Shown piece after piece: positions 1 to 13,899 of a stretch of 64,000 bases of DNA. Each line of letters starts with the position of its first letter. Positions within the stretch are counted from its first letter, which is position 1. The notes below the pieces were generated by a model, which was given only the letters and a program-made list of their open reading frames with translations, was not told the origin of the DNA and made no database searches. Source of the stretch: Symbiodinium natans (Eukaryota > Sar > Dinophyceae > Suessiales > Symbiodiniaceae). The position numbers were made by a program, and so were the translations under genes. The DNA lies in the NCBI GenBank assembly GCA_905221605.1, contig CAJNDS010002126.1:124501-188500 (forward strand). Reading direction: 5' to 3'.

Positions 1-59
1 TTTAGGGTTTAGGGTTTAGGGTTTAGGGTGCAGGGTTTAGGGTTTCGGGCTTCGGGAAT
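1..59 (+). repeat. Telomere-type array
   Basis: TTTAGGG units with one TGCAGGG and TTTCGGG variants, in the intron after the last visible TIR-gene exon. It is short and resembles the interstitial arrays, so it need not mark a chromosome end. Confidence 0.9.
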
Positions 60-87
60 CCAAAAACGCTCGGCCGTTCCGAGCAGC

Positions 88-2937
<2,850 letters not shown>

Positions 2938-3236
2938 CTCAGATGTTCGATGAAACTTGGAGAACGAATCCTTGAAAGGTGCAAAAAACCCGAAACCCGC
3001 CACCCGGAACCCCGGCGCGGGTCTGAGAGCATCGACATTTGTGCTGCCTGGGAATCATTCAGAATCATATCTTTCCGTATCAGGATGCTCTGTTGCCGGC
3101 TTCGACCAGCTGTGGAGGCTCATCAGCTGCTCCTGTCATAGGGAAGCTTCCCTGCAAACATGTTGCCGCGCCTGCCGGAACTCCGACAACTTCCGGCAGC
3201 CAGCACATGGGTCAAATGGGTGGTCACAGGAAGGGT

Positions 3237-3439
3237 TTAAGGTTTAGGGTTTGGGGTTTAGGGTTTAGGGTTTAGGGTTTAGGGGGGCTCCTGAGACATC
3301 GGCAGCAGCGGCTTGCGCCACAAGCGGCCCAGTTGCTGCAGGGACTTCCGGAGGGTGACGGCCCGGACCATGCCCTCTTTGGAGTTTAGGGTTTAGGGTT
3401 TAGGGTTTAGGGTTTCGGGTTTCGGGTTTAGGGTTTAAG
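3237..3439 (+). repeat. Two TTTAGGG arrays around an exon-like segment
   Basis: Arrays at 3237-3282 and 3388-3439 enclose the segment 3290-3372. Confidence 0.9.
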
Positions 3440-3558
3440 CGCTTCGTTCTCTTTCTGTTTGATGGTTCGCGCAACTTCTGGCTGGGGGCTCAACAGGAAT
3501 TTGGCAATCTGAAAGGCTGGAAACGCTTTCTCAAAAACAATGCGAATTTCCTGGAACC
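3290..3558 (-). CDS. Two exon-like segments upstream of the TIR-like gene
   Basis: The minus strand at ~3560-3440 can encode a hydrophilic segment (FEKAFPAFQIAKFLLSPQPE), and 3372-3290 can encode a basic one (EGMVRAVTLRKSLQQLGRLW). They sit on either side of the telomere-type array 3388-3439, and a second array (3237-3282) follows the latter. Their position suggests 5' exons of the TIR-like gene, but no motif proves this. Confidence 0.35.
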
Positions 3559-4918
3559 TCATGAAAAAGGGCCTCCAGCTTTGGACTTGCCAACTAAGAG
3601 GCTCGATGGCACAGAAACCGAAACAAGTAGACCGGGCAGCCAGTATTCCACAACCCAATGTGCACAAGCAGAAGTCTTTGAAGGGAGGTCAGCAACATCT
3701 CCCGACTGTTTTCCTGCTACGTGGCAAGGCTCGAGTCTTTGCGACTTTGAGTAGTTCGAGGAACTGCAGCTCAGAAGTAGACAGCCAGAGTAGACCTGAA
3801 CAGTCTCAGGCCTTCTCCAGCTGGAGATTCTTCAAGCTGTCCAGCCGCGTCTGCGTGCGCGAAGAAGGGGACAGCGACATGTCAGGCTGGACCGGGCTCG
3901 ACCTGAACACGCCCCAAAAAGCAAGTGAGCAGACGCACAAATCACACGCCGGCACGCCGAAAGGGCGACGGCAACAGCGGATCGGATGGATGCAACCCTA
4001 GGCGCCCTGTGCCCTGAAACAGATGCGGAAGCCTTTCACCGGCAGAGGGAACGCAGCTTCATCACCGACACCCCAAAGCCCCACGTCGCCCCCCCCTCAC
4101 GGTGAGGTGTTTAGCATGTTTAGCATGCTTGGCCCAACTTCCGGCTAGAGACACTGCGATAGACAGCGACGGCTCAAAGACGTACTGGGCATCCGCGGAC
4201 ACCACCTGCACCAGCTCAGGCGTTGATACAAAAGCAGTACTGCGATGCCTATGACGGCTCTCTCAACCTTCTCCTGCACTCTCCCCGAGCAAGCCGACCA
4301 CCTGAAAACCTGGCCGGGCCTCCTTGGGAGGCTCGGCATCTCCCTCATAGCAGCAGCCGCAATCGAACACGAGCGTCACCATTGCATGATGGGGGGGTTG
4401 GCGCTTATTCGGGCTTTCTTGCAAAGCTTTCTCGCATCGCCTGCCGTCCGGGACAAAAAAACCCTTGAGACCCCCTAACCTCTTCATGGCACAGAGGTGT
4501 CCTACGGGGTACGACCGGGTCTGACAACTGCGAACCCTGTGAAGCAGCTATGAGGCCGTACGGCTCAGAACAAAAACGACCGAACACAGGCAGTCCGATC
4601 TTCAGGATGTGAAGTAGGTTTTATAGTTCTTGTACCCCCGAAAAGGAACCAGTATATACACTCACCAATGTTAAAAAGGAACCTTATATACACTCGCCAG
4701 TAACAGCAATATAGACCCTGCTTCATGTATACTTTACAAATCCCAAGCACGTTCATGGAACCTTGACGCCACCCTCGGAGCACACACACCCCCAAACACT
4801 GCACCTCCTAAACCCCCCCTTTTCGGCGCTCAGAGCCACCCAAAAACAACACAAAACAAACAAATAAAAACAAAAACACCACCAAACACAGTCATAAATC
4901 AAGAGCAGAGCCTCATGA

Positions 4919-5764
4919 ACCCTCAACCCTAAACCCTACACCCTAAACCCTCAACCGCAGCTTGTGTGCCACTATCCCGGCGGCTTTTGTCTCTTTTTCC
5001 TCCGCGCTCCCCACTTGGGTCTTCGCCGGCTCAAGGCTCCAGGCGCCGTGGCGCGCCACCAGCTCGGCAGCTTCGGCGCTGGTCAGGAAGAACCTGGTTT
5101 AGAGGCTTTAGGGTTTCGGGGCTTTAGGTTTAAGATGTAACATTTAGGGTTTAGGGTTAAGGGTTTAGGGTTTAGGATTTAGGGTTTAGGGTTTAGGGTT
5201 TAGAGTTTAGCTTCATGATGGGGCTTGAGAGGTTGTAAAGAGGGCTAAGCCAGGTTCTTGACACAGTTGCTGGAGGCTTTCTCTTCAGGTGTTTGGTGCT
5301 GATGACCCTAAACCCTAAACCCTAAACCCTAAACCCTAAACCCTAAACAAAAGTCCCCTAGGTTCCTGAAGCGCGCCGGGGCCCTCGCGTGCCGCGGATG
5401 GGGTCCAGGCGCAGCACGCCGGACTCCCCCTTGGAGAAAGCCGGAGCGCTGCCCCCAATGAAGCCCAAAATGCCCCTAAACCCTAACCCTAAACCCGAAA
5501 CCCTAAACCCTAGCCCTAAACCCTAAACCCTAAACCCTAGAACAAGAAAGCCTCTACAAAAGGCCGGAGGTTTAGGGTTGAAGGGTTGGGGGTTGAGGGT
5601 TTAGGGTTGAGGGTTTAGAGGGTTCGAGGGTTCGAGGGTTGAGGGTTGAGGGTTGAGGGTCGAGGGTTGAGGGTTGAGGGTTTAGGGTTTAGGGTTTAGG
5701 GTTTAGGGTTTAGGGTTTAGGGTTTAGGGTTTAGGGTTTAGGGTTTAGGGTTTAGGGTTTAGGG
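4919..5764. repeat. Cluster of five telomere-type arrays in alternating orientation
   Basis: 4919-4957 (CCCTAAA), 5101-5215 (TTTAGGG, degenerate), 5306-5348 and 5473-5540 (CCCTAAA), 5569-5764 (TTTAGGG with a TTGAGGG block at 5585-5680). Exon-like islands lie between them. Confidence 0.92.
4972..5475 (-). CDS. Two exon-like islands between telomere-type arrays
   Basis: Minus strand 5093-~4975 opens after AAACCAG|G and encodes FFLTSAEAAELVARHGAW plus a charged tail. Minus strand 5475-~5355 opens after a telomere-type TTTAG|GGGC acceptor and encodes GILGFIGGSAPAFSKGE followed by an arginine-rich stretch. Each island lies between two arrays, the pattern seen for proven exons at 30-41 kb. The protein is not recognised. 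Confidence 0.35.
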
Positions 5765-5769
5765 CCTCC

Positions 5770-6500
5770 GGGCTCAGCATCTCAAGTCCTAGCATCGATT
5801 TTGGTTCCGTGTTTAGGCTCTAAACCGTCGACTATGGTTTGATTTTCTGATTGGGGGGCTTAGGGCCCCAAAACCCGAACCACAATCGTGTCGATTGCCC
5901 TTCCGGGTTTAGGATCTAAACCGTCGATTCTGGTTTCGACTCTTGAATCCGAGTTTAGGGCCCCTAGGCCCGAAACCATAATCGGGTCGATTACGTTCCG
6001 GGCTTAGGGGCCCCTAATCCCGAAACCACAATCGGGTTGGAAAATCAAGAGGCCATTTCTGTCATTAAGATCTGCGTATACTTACATCTGGAATCGATCA
6101 CCTGTTACCGAATCACGAGGTACTCCCAACGGAGCCTCCACGATTATGGTTCCGGGTTTTCGCGCCCAAAGCAGCGATTATGGCTCCGGGTTTCGGCTCT
6201 AAACCGTCAATTGTGGTTTTGATTGTGGTTCCGGGTTTCGGAGCCCTAAGCCGTCGATGATGGTTTCGATTATGGTTCCGGGCTTAGGGCCCCTAAACCC
6301 GAAACCATCATCGGGCGGGAAAATTTAAAGGTCGGTCATTCCTGTCATGAAAACCTGTGCATCTTTGCTTTTGGAATCGATCACTTTTTCCCTAATCCTG
6401 AGGAACCCCGACAGCTTCCATTATGGTTCAGGGTTTAGGCCCCTAACCGTCGATTTTTGTTCCGACTATGATTCCGCTAAAACGTCGATTATGGTGGTGA
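5770..6500. repeat. Palindromic and tandem repeats with head-to-head telomere-type cores
   Basis: Several palindromes pair GATTATGGTTTCGGG-like arms around TTAGGGCCCCTAA cores (for example near 5850-5960, 5940-6035 and 6270-6320). A segment starting with GAAAATCAAGAGGCC (6039) recurs about 280 bp later (6318) with ~75-80% visible similarity. Confidence 0.75.
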
Positions 6501-6599
6501 CCAAGAAAATTAGGGTTCATAAATATATGTGTATATATATATATAAATGCATGATTCAAATCAATATACAGAAAGAGAGGGTTTAGGGTCTAGGACGAA

Positions 6600-6720
6600 G
6601 AAAAGTGCCCCTTCCCTTTTGGAGGAGCGCCTGGACAAGGGCGACCCAATGCCCTGCAGCGCCGTTCGCCTCGTAGAGAAGAAGGCCTCGCTGGCCTCTC
6701 GGGCTGAACTCCAGGATCCC
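6600..6720 (-). CDS. Possible exon of unknown protein
   Basis: The minus strand encodes ILEFSPRGQRGLLLYEANGA followed by GHWVALVQALLQKG without stops. It directly abuts the array at 6724. There is no family match; the call rests on composition and on its position between arrays. Confidence 0.22.
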
Positions 6721-6723
6721 AAA

Positions 6724-6866
6724 GGGTTTAGGGTTTAGGGTTTAGGGTTTAGGGTTTAGGGTTTAGGGTTTAGGGTGTAGGGTTTAGGGTTTAGGGTTTA
6801 GGGTTTAGGGTTTAGGGTTTAGATTTTAGGGTTTAGGGTTTAGGGTTTAGGGTCTAGGGTATGGGG
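6724..6866 (+). repeat. TTTAGGG array
   Basis: About 20 units. ATCCCAAAG occurs at both borders (6716-6724 and 6872-6880), a possible 9-bp target duplication. Confidence 0.95.
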
Positions 6867-7036
6867 TAAGTATCCCAAAGCATCCCCCCAAAGTATCCTT
6901 AAACCCTGCGCCTCTGCTTCTTGCCCCATGAAGGGGTCCTAAACGGTCCGCACCCCGGCCTCCACTTTGTGCCCAGCTCTCCACCCAATTCCTGCAGCCG
7001 GGGGATCCAGGAGGGCTCTCCAGTCTTCGGAGCTGT

Positions 7037-7125
7037 GGGGGTTTCCGAAAATAGGGGTTCCCTTGCTGCGGGGTTCCTATAATACTATTTGGGGTATACT
7101 AAGGGTACCCCCTATTTGTGGAAAT
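7037..7125. repeat. Short palindromic element (MITE-like), copy b
   Basis: The left arm TTTCCGAAAATAGGGG and the right arm CCCCCTATTTGTGGAAA are near-complementary over ~21 bp. Related copies are near 1438-1511, 18030-18110, 20949-21042 and 40454-40526. Confidence 0.65.
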
Positions 7126-7275
7126 GCTCATGTTCGGAAAAGCTCCAGGCTTCGGATTTAGACTCAACACAAAAGAGCTGCCTCCAAATGATTTGCGAGA
7201 GCGGGGGCATACCGCTTACTCGGCACTCTCCCCTTCCAATGCCAGGTCAAGCAAACTGTGGACAAAAGGTTCCCT

Positions 7276-7365
7276 AGGGTTTAGGGTTTAGGGTTTAGGG
7301 TTTAGGGTTTAGGGTTTAGGGTTTAGGGTTTAGGGTTTAGGGTTTAGGGTTTAGGGTTTAGGGTT
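7276..7365 (+). repeat. TTTAGGG array with 14-bp flanking direct repeat
   Basis: AAAAGGTTCCCTAG is present at 7264-7277 and 7366-7379, perfectly, directly outside the array. The repeat contains AAAAG|GTT. Confidence 0.97.
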
Positions 7366-8756
7366 AAAAGGTTCCCTAGACCCTGAACCCCTCAACCCCC
7401 TAGACCCGCCAAACTACTGGTGCGCGGCCCTGCGCACCTTTCTCGAAAGACCGGCACCACCGCGGGCTCGGTCTCTCGAAGCACTTGGAGAGCATGCCTT
7501 GTGGGGTCCGGGACCACTCCTATCATTCCTGGAACTGAAGCCTAACTCCCTAAATTGACCGCATGATTGTCCGTCAGCCCACATCTTGCAAGTTGGGAAG
7601 CAAGAAAGCACCCTGCCTTGCACGCCTCTGCAAAAAGCTGACAACCCCAACAAGACAACCGCCCAAACCTCCTGCTGATCCGAGAGGCTCCGGCGCGCCC
7701 TCGAGGCTGGCCTCGGACGGTAGAGAGCATCTTGGAGCATCTTGGAGAGCCCCAAGAGAGACGTCCCAAGAGCCTCCGAAAGACCCGAGACCCTGGCGGC
7801 AATGCGAAGGGCCCCGGTTGCCAGGTCGCTCAGGGCCTCCCAACTCAGTGAGGGGGGGGGGGGTCTGCAACCCATTGGGGGTAAAAGCTTAAGTCGCTTG
7901 GCATTGCAGGTTTAGCAAAGACGAAGGCGACGGAGGTTTCAAAAAGAGCCTAGCAATCTCTTCCTGATCCAAACTCCAGTAAATCATCGTGTCCTGAAAC
8001 TTTAAGAGGAGAAGAAGAGGCTCAGCCTCCCGAAAAATGCCTGGCGAAAGAGCACCCTTCCGAGCCTGCGGCTGCATGAAGTGACCCAGGTCATCGGGAT
8101 GTCTCCTGGGCACAGAGGAGGCACCGAGATGCACCGGCCGTGGGTTCAAGAGCGTAGGTTCAAGAACGCCCAACTGTGTGCTCTGAGTCCCCGGCAGCGC
8201 CCGCTTGGCCGCCGCCTGCACCGCAGGGCCCGCGGCGCCCTGGCGCACGGCGCGCACGGAGCGGAGGACAAAGGCCGTGTCCTGGTTCGGGGCGCCAGGG
8301 CTTTGTGCAGCCTTAAGACCCCCCCTCCCCCCTCCCCTCCCAACACCAAACCCCCGCGAATTCAGAGGCCCCACACAGTCCCTTGAACCCAGTAACCGAG
8401 GTTAGGCCTTGTGCCCCAGCTGCTCTGCCAGGTGCTCAGGTGCCAAGCCAAACCGATTCCTAAGAAGGGGGGGTGAGAGCGAGGGCTGAAATCTCTTCGA
8501 GACCCAAGAACCCTTACTCTCTTGGGTTCAAGGATCTGGGCTTTCCTGCGCTTCTGAGCTTACTTTCCTTCAGAAAAATCAGCTTGCAACATGCCATGTT
8601 TGCGGATCGAAGCTGTAGCCTCCAGAAACTTATCACAACTATCGTGTCAATCTAAAGGAATCACATGAGTCTTCTGCTTATTGACCCTTGGAAGGCATGT
8701 TGGAACATGAGGCAACAAATAGGCCCTGCACAAAGAGGGTGCGAGAGATACCTGCC

Positions 8757-8935
8757 CCTAAAGCCCCCAAAGCCCCCAAAGCCCCCAAAGCCCCTAAAGC
8801 CCCTAAAGCCCCTAAAGCCCCTAAGGCCCCTAAAGCCCCTAAAGCCCCCAACCCCCCCCAAAAAAAAAAAAAAAAAAAACAAAAAACCCCCCCCCCCCCC
8901 GCCCAAAAAAAAAAAAAAATCCAAAAAAAACCCTA
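8757..8935 (+). repeat. CCCCTAAAG 9-bp repeat, then A and C homopolymers
   Basis: About ten units of AAGCCCCTA/AAGCCCCCA, then runs of A, C and A. Open frames through it are low-complexity by-products. Confidence 0.9.
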
Positions 8936-9085
8936 AAACCCCACAAAAGCAAACCCAAAAAACAAAATCGGCTCCAGGAACTGCCGGCCCGGATCCGCAC
9001 CGAGGCGAATGAGGGCAGCGCATGCCTTCCAGGGCGGAAGGGCGTGGCTTCGGGGAATTGTGTGGAATCCAACCGTAATCTAACA

Positions 9086-9149
9086 GTTTAGGGTTTAGGG
9101 TTTAGGGTTTAGGGTTTAGGGTTTAGGGTTTAGGGTTTAGGGTTTAGGG
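9086..9149 (+). repeat. TTTAGGG array
   Basis: Nine near-perfect units; no flanking duplication seen. Confidence 0.95.
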
Positions 9150-9399
9150 TGTGTCAGGGGAGGGCGCGCGCTCGGGTGTGAAACACCCCGGGCCGCGCAC
9201 TCGCGTTGCCCGTCAACCCACCCCGGCCACCCAAACTATACTCTATTAGGGTTTAGGGTTTATGGAATTTATTTTCTTGTGCTCTGATGCTTGCTTTGAT
9301 GTTTTTAAAGTTAGGGTTTAAGCTGGGGTTGGGGGTAGCCTCGGCCCTTTTCGGGCCTTCGGCGTGTCAGGGCCCGTAGAGGCCCTTGCTGACTTGGGG

Positions 9400-9726
9400 G
9401 CTTCCTGGGGCTTTCCTGGTCTTTTGGGGTGAAATGGAGGGGTGCCCAAAACCATCGATTTCAGTACTAAAAAACAACATTTTTCATTGCGGGCAGGGGT
9501 GTCTAAGACCATCGTTTTCAATATTCAAAAATCGCATTTTTCGTTGTGGGCACGGACAAATCTTGTGGTCCCCCTTCTTTTAGGGGGCCTTTTGAAGCTT
9601 TTGAAGCCTTTTGGTGGCTCTTGGCGCCTCTTGGGGGCTTCCTGGGCTTTCCTGGCGCTTCTGGTGTAAAATGGAGTGGTGCGCAAAACCATCGATTCCA
9701 GTATTAAAAAAAAACATTTTCCATTG
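9400..9726 (+). repeat. Three dispersed copies of a ~48-bp repeat
   Basis: Copies at 9442-9489, 9499-9546 and 9679-9726 share a core like AAAACCATCGATTTCAGTA and a trailing CATTTTTCATTG. Copies 1 and 3 are also alike for ~40 bp upstream (TTCCTGG, AAATGGAG). Confidence 0.8.
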
Positions 9727-10130
9727 ATGGTACGGCCCTCTTCGCCCGGGGGCCCTTTGGCGCGGGGGGCCTTCCTCTAGCCCTGAACCCGGGCCCTTCC
9801 GGCCCTGACCCCCCACCCCTGTTGGCAGGGGTTCTTGACGCTTCGTCGGGGGGCCCTTGTGGTTGGAGGGGGGATGTGAAAAAACCCGTTTTGAATTGAG
9901 CGACCGGTATGCCTGGACCCCTCGCCAGCCTCCTGGTCCAGGAATCCAGCTACCAGCCGAGTACTGACGTTGTCGTAAAAAAAGGCTGATGTCCGTTGGC
10001 CTGTCCAGGACAGACGGTGAGGCTTAACCCTCACCTTTCCGTTTCTCTTTTTTCGCTTGGGCGCTCGGGCTGCAAGGCCCTCGGCCGAGCGTTCGGGGTC
10101 TGTCGCTCGACGGAAGCGACCCCTCACTTA

Positions 10131-10520
10131 GTTTAGGGTTTAGGGTTTAGGGTTTAGGGTTTAGGGTTTAGGGTTTAGGGTTTAGGGTTTAGGGTTTAGG
10201 GTTTAGGGTTTAGGGTTTAGGGTTTAGGGTTTAGGGTTTTGGTTTTCGGGTTTAGGGTTTAGGGTTTAGGGTTTAGGGTTTAGGGTTTAGGGTTTAGGGT
10301 TTAGGGTTTAGGGTTTAGGGTTTAGGGTTTAGGGTTTAGGGTTTAGGGTTTAGGGTTTAGGGTTTAGGGTTTATGCCCTGTTGCCGGGGAGGCGCCTCGG
10401 TGCGGCCAGCCCTGGCGCCATGGTGCCTTCGGAGGATCGGCTTGAGGAATAGACCCTAAACCCTAAACCCTAAACCCCAAACCCCAAACCCCAAACCCTA
10501 AACCCTAGACCCTAAACCCC
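10131..10520. repeat. Long TTTAGGG array and an inverted neighbour
   Basis: 10131-10372 holds ~34 units with one TTTTGGTTTTCGGG interruption; 10453-10520 is CCCTAAA. A G homopolymer is at 10679-10694. Confidence 0.96.
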
Positions 10521-10597
10521 AGTCTCTTTGCAGGTACGGCGCAGCGGCGTATCGTCGCGCTCGTCCCCGGCGAACAGCAGCGGCCGGCAAGCTGTGA
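10510..10597 (-). CDS. Possible short exon next to a telomere-type array
   Basis: After CCTCACAG the minus strand encodes CRPLLFAGDERDDTPLRRTC and then runs into GG|GTTTAGGG, where the array 10453-10520 begins. The acidic/basic composition looks like coding sequence rather than a shadow frame. Product unknown. Confidence 0.3.
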
Positions 10598-11640
10598 GGC
10601 AGGGATTTGGGGTCCACCCCTTCAGCCCCATAGCCTAATAGATAGGTGGTTTTTCTTTTTCTTTTCTTTGAGGGGAGGGAGGGGGGGGGGGGGGACTCTT
10701 ATCGTATTATTACAAAGGGGCCATAAGGGAACACTATATATTAGTAAATATTCCGGCCCTTTCTAATGCCCAAAAAGTTAGAGCTTCCCGCCTTTGTCCG
10801 CGCCGCAGTGCTCCAACCAACTCACCTGACAGAGCTTCGCTGTAGGCCATGCGCTTGCAACTTCTTGGGGCGGATGGAGGCAGTGGTAGAGGAATGTTAT
10901 TCCAGAACTTTCGACTCTGGAATCCCGAGCCGCCATTGTAGCCTTGGAAGAACCACAGGAACTCGGAATTACGTGTGTGTGTGTGTGACAGGCGAAAGGA
11001 TTGAGCTCACGTGCTCACTTCCCATGTGAACGGATTAGGGTCAAGTCCGTAGGCTCACGAGAAGGAATTCATACAAGAGCCACAAGCGCAACCAATCTTA
11101 TCCTCTACGACTCTTACAAAAACTATACATACGCCTACCCAAGATGCCCGTTCAAACCGGTGGCATACACGTTGAACGCAACAGTCTTCGGTTCGCTTGT
11201 TTTGCAAAGCACACCTTAATCCAAAGAGTCACGAGTTTTCACCCCCCACCCTGGGTTGATCAACTTATCTCCCTCCGTGCTGCGCCGAGTCTTGTGACGA
11301 CTCCTACTTTTCTTGTGCTACACAGCTGCCGCTTTCGCTTTCGCAATGGCAAGCGCTGACCACATGAAATGGAAAACCTTCTGCCTGGTACACCAGGTGT
11401 GCGAAGACGGTGTTATTTCAGCTCACAACAGATTTTCTCGCCTTCATGCCTCTGTTCAAAACTGTTCAACGTCCTTACCGAGACCACATGTGGGTTTCTC
11501 CACCATGGCACTCCAATGAGCAGTGTCATGTTTGAAGTAAGCTTATTCAGCTGTCAGTTGAGCCACGTAACCTAACGCGCTCCTGCCCGAAAGCGCTCCA
11601 TCTTCCTGATTACGCATCACAGCTTGAAATGCCCAATTTG
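10530..11640. other. Spacer with no confident gene
   Basis: Apart from the possible exon at 10.5-10.6 kb and a GT run at 10973-10987, I see only motif-free short frames. Confidence 0.4.
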
Positions 11641-11840
11641 AGGACATCTTGAAGCAGATTGTTTTGCCGCATGACGTGCGACAAGCGCCGCTCCTAACTA
11701 AACCCAAAATGAAGGCAGGACGGACATGCGTCGTTTTGCGACAAAGCGCGACGTGCGCGAAGGCAGTCCAGTCCGCCGAAAACCGGGGGACGGCGCGGGG
11801 GGGGCGCATTCTGCACCCGCCCGGCGCACCCCCTCTCCCG

Positions 11841-13880
11841 CTACGCGCCGGCACCGAAACTCCACTCAGAGGACAAAGATGCGAGCGCCGACGCCGCTTC
11901 GTCGGTGGCGAACTCGAGGTCGTCGGCGGCGCGCAGGAGAACGTTCAGGATGTCGTCGCCGGGGAGGTCCAGCCAAGACCAACCCTCCGCCGAGGCCTGG
12001 CGGAGGTCGTCTCTGGACACCGCGTCGGAGATGTTGGCCTTCGACGGGACGCGGACGAACTCAGGGAACCAGCAGTGGCGCGCCGCTGAGGCCCAGAAGG
12101 CCGAAAGGACGCCGTTGACGGCGTCGTCCTTTCCATACCCTTTGAGGAGCGCCCACTGTCCAGCGGCGTTATCTATGTACGCCGTCCAGAAGCTGGGCAG
12201 ACGGTCGCCGAACGCCAGCAGCGGCAGGAGTTGGGCGACGATCTCCAGGACGTAGATGAACGCCTTCCTGACGCGAAGCGCCGGAGGAACCACGCCGGGA
12301 CGACGCCCCTGCTGTAGAAGACCTCGTCGTCGATGACCAGCACGAAGCCCCAGCCGTTGGTCCACCGGTCCGCCGGGCGCGCCTGGGCAGACCGTGGCAC
12401 GAACCCCGCTTTGTGCACCACGTCGCCCTCCTGGAAGAACGCGTCGGCATAGAGGACGGCTCGTCGAGAGGTGGACGGTTGGAAGGGGATGAACCTCGGC
12501 TGCACCCGCCGAAGGATGCCTCTGAGCGCCATCAGCGCGGCGCGAAGGCCCAGCGACAGCCTGTCATCGGAGGCCGCCGCAGCGTCCGCCGACCTGGCGT
12601 AGATGGGCTTAAGGGCAGCCTTCCCGAGGGCGCCGAAGATGGCCTGCGTGAGGAAGGCCAGCTTGCCCGCCAAGCGGTGGGCGACGTGCGGCGCCAGCTG
12701 GTCAGACGACAGTGCCTCCTCGATGGCGAGCAGGAGCTTCTTCCGGCGCCTTTCCGTCGGGGAGAGCCGGACGCCCTGCGACGTGACCTCGAACAGGACG
12801 CCCTGGACTGTGTGCGCCGACTGTGGAGGTTGCGCTTTGGACGCCTTCGTCTTGAGTCCCAGCAAGGAGAAGACGTCGGAGAAGGCGTCGTGCGCGTCCT
12901 GGGCGGCCTCGGGGAAGTCCAGGGCGTTGAAGTCGTCGACATAGTGCCCCACCGCCAAGAGGAGCAGGTGGCGCAGCAGCACCTGAAGGGCGTCGCCGGC
13001 GCGGTTGAAGTTCCAGACAGACGCCGCGGCGCCGAAGCACATGGCGAGGTGAAACCACAGCGTCACGCCGTGCTCCGTGGCCAGGAAGGTGCCCGAGTGC
13101 GCCGGGTGCTTGACTGCCCACTGCCTGTACGCCGACAGAAGGTCATGACCGAGGACCAGCGGCGTGACCCCCCAGGCTCGCGAAGCGACGCGCCAGGTCG
13201 ACGAAGTCGCCGACGAAGTGGCGCGTCGGGACGTCGGTGGCCTTGACCGTGCTGTTGTGCCCGGACCGCCTCCAGTCCTCGCCTCGGCGCAGCTTCTCGT
13301 CGCCGTTTTCGTCGACCTGGATGATGGGGAAGGACGCCGCGACGAAGATGTCCTGGTCCGGCGGCTCGACGAGCATCGTCATGTCCTGGACGTGGGGCAG
13401 TGCCACGGTCCTGACCGGCCAGTCCGGCGGGGCCCGGGCCGGGCGGATGACCCGGCCGAGTCGACGCTCCTGAACGAGTTCGGCCAGGAGGGCGTCGGCG
13501 TGGGCGCCGGGCCTGGCCATAGGAAGCCTCTTGAACAGGTACTCAGCTCCTGCATCGTGGCCGGGTCGGAGTACCTGTCGTCGTCCCTGGCCTGGCCAGG
13601 GCTTGATCTCGCCGAGCATGTCGAAGCCGTCGGAGAGGTCGTCGGAGAGGGACTTGACGTCGGGGTAGCCGGCGTCCCGCAGGAGGTGGAGCAGAAGCGG
13701 CACTTGCGTCGGTCTGTCCCTGTCCGGGTGGAGTACGTCGACCGGACTGGGAATGGACGACGTGCCAACCACTCCTTGGTCGTGTCCTCCATGTCCTCGA
13801 CCATGGACTTGAGCTCCTGGACCACGCCCCGTCTGCGGCGGAGGTCGTGGCGCCACATGCTCGCCACCTTGAGCACCCAT
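11841..13880 (-). pseudogene. Reverse transcriptase / RNase H region of the retroelement
   Basis: The fingers part is visible at ~13350-13150 (FVAASFPIIQ then KLRRGEDWRRSGHN). After a frame shift near 13.15 kb comes motif A (HDLLSAYRQWAV), then at 13066-12300 FHLAMCFGAAASVWNF and the catalytic GHYVDDFNALDF. RNase H follows: AVLYADAFFQEGD with the first Asp, then NGWGFVLVIDDEVFYSRG. After a shift near 12.30 kb come IYVLEIVAQLLPLLAFGD (the Glu), FWTAYIDNAAGQWALLKG (Asp) and VPSKANISDAVSRDDL (last Asp). All catalytic residues can be seen, but in three reading frames. The protein would copy element RNA and remove the RNA strand. Confidence 0.8.
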
Positions 13881-13899
13881 TCAAGGGCGGGCTCCAGGG

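Noticed and set aside
1-59. Chromosome end at the left edge
   Set aside because: The array is short, contains variants and resembles dozens of internal arrays; an exon of the TIR-like gene starts right after it.
8661-9023. Lys-Pro and Phe-Gly repeat proteins
   Set aside because: Low-complexity frames over a 9-bp repeat and homopolymers, with no flanking coding sequence.
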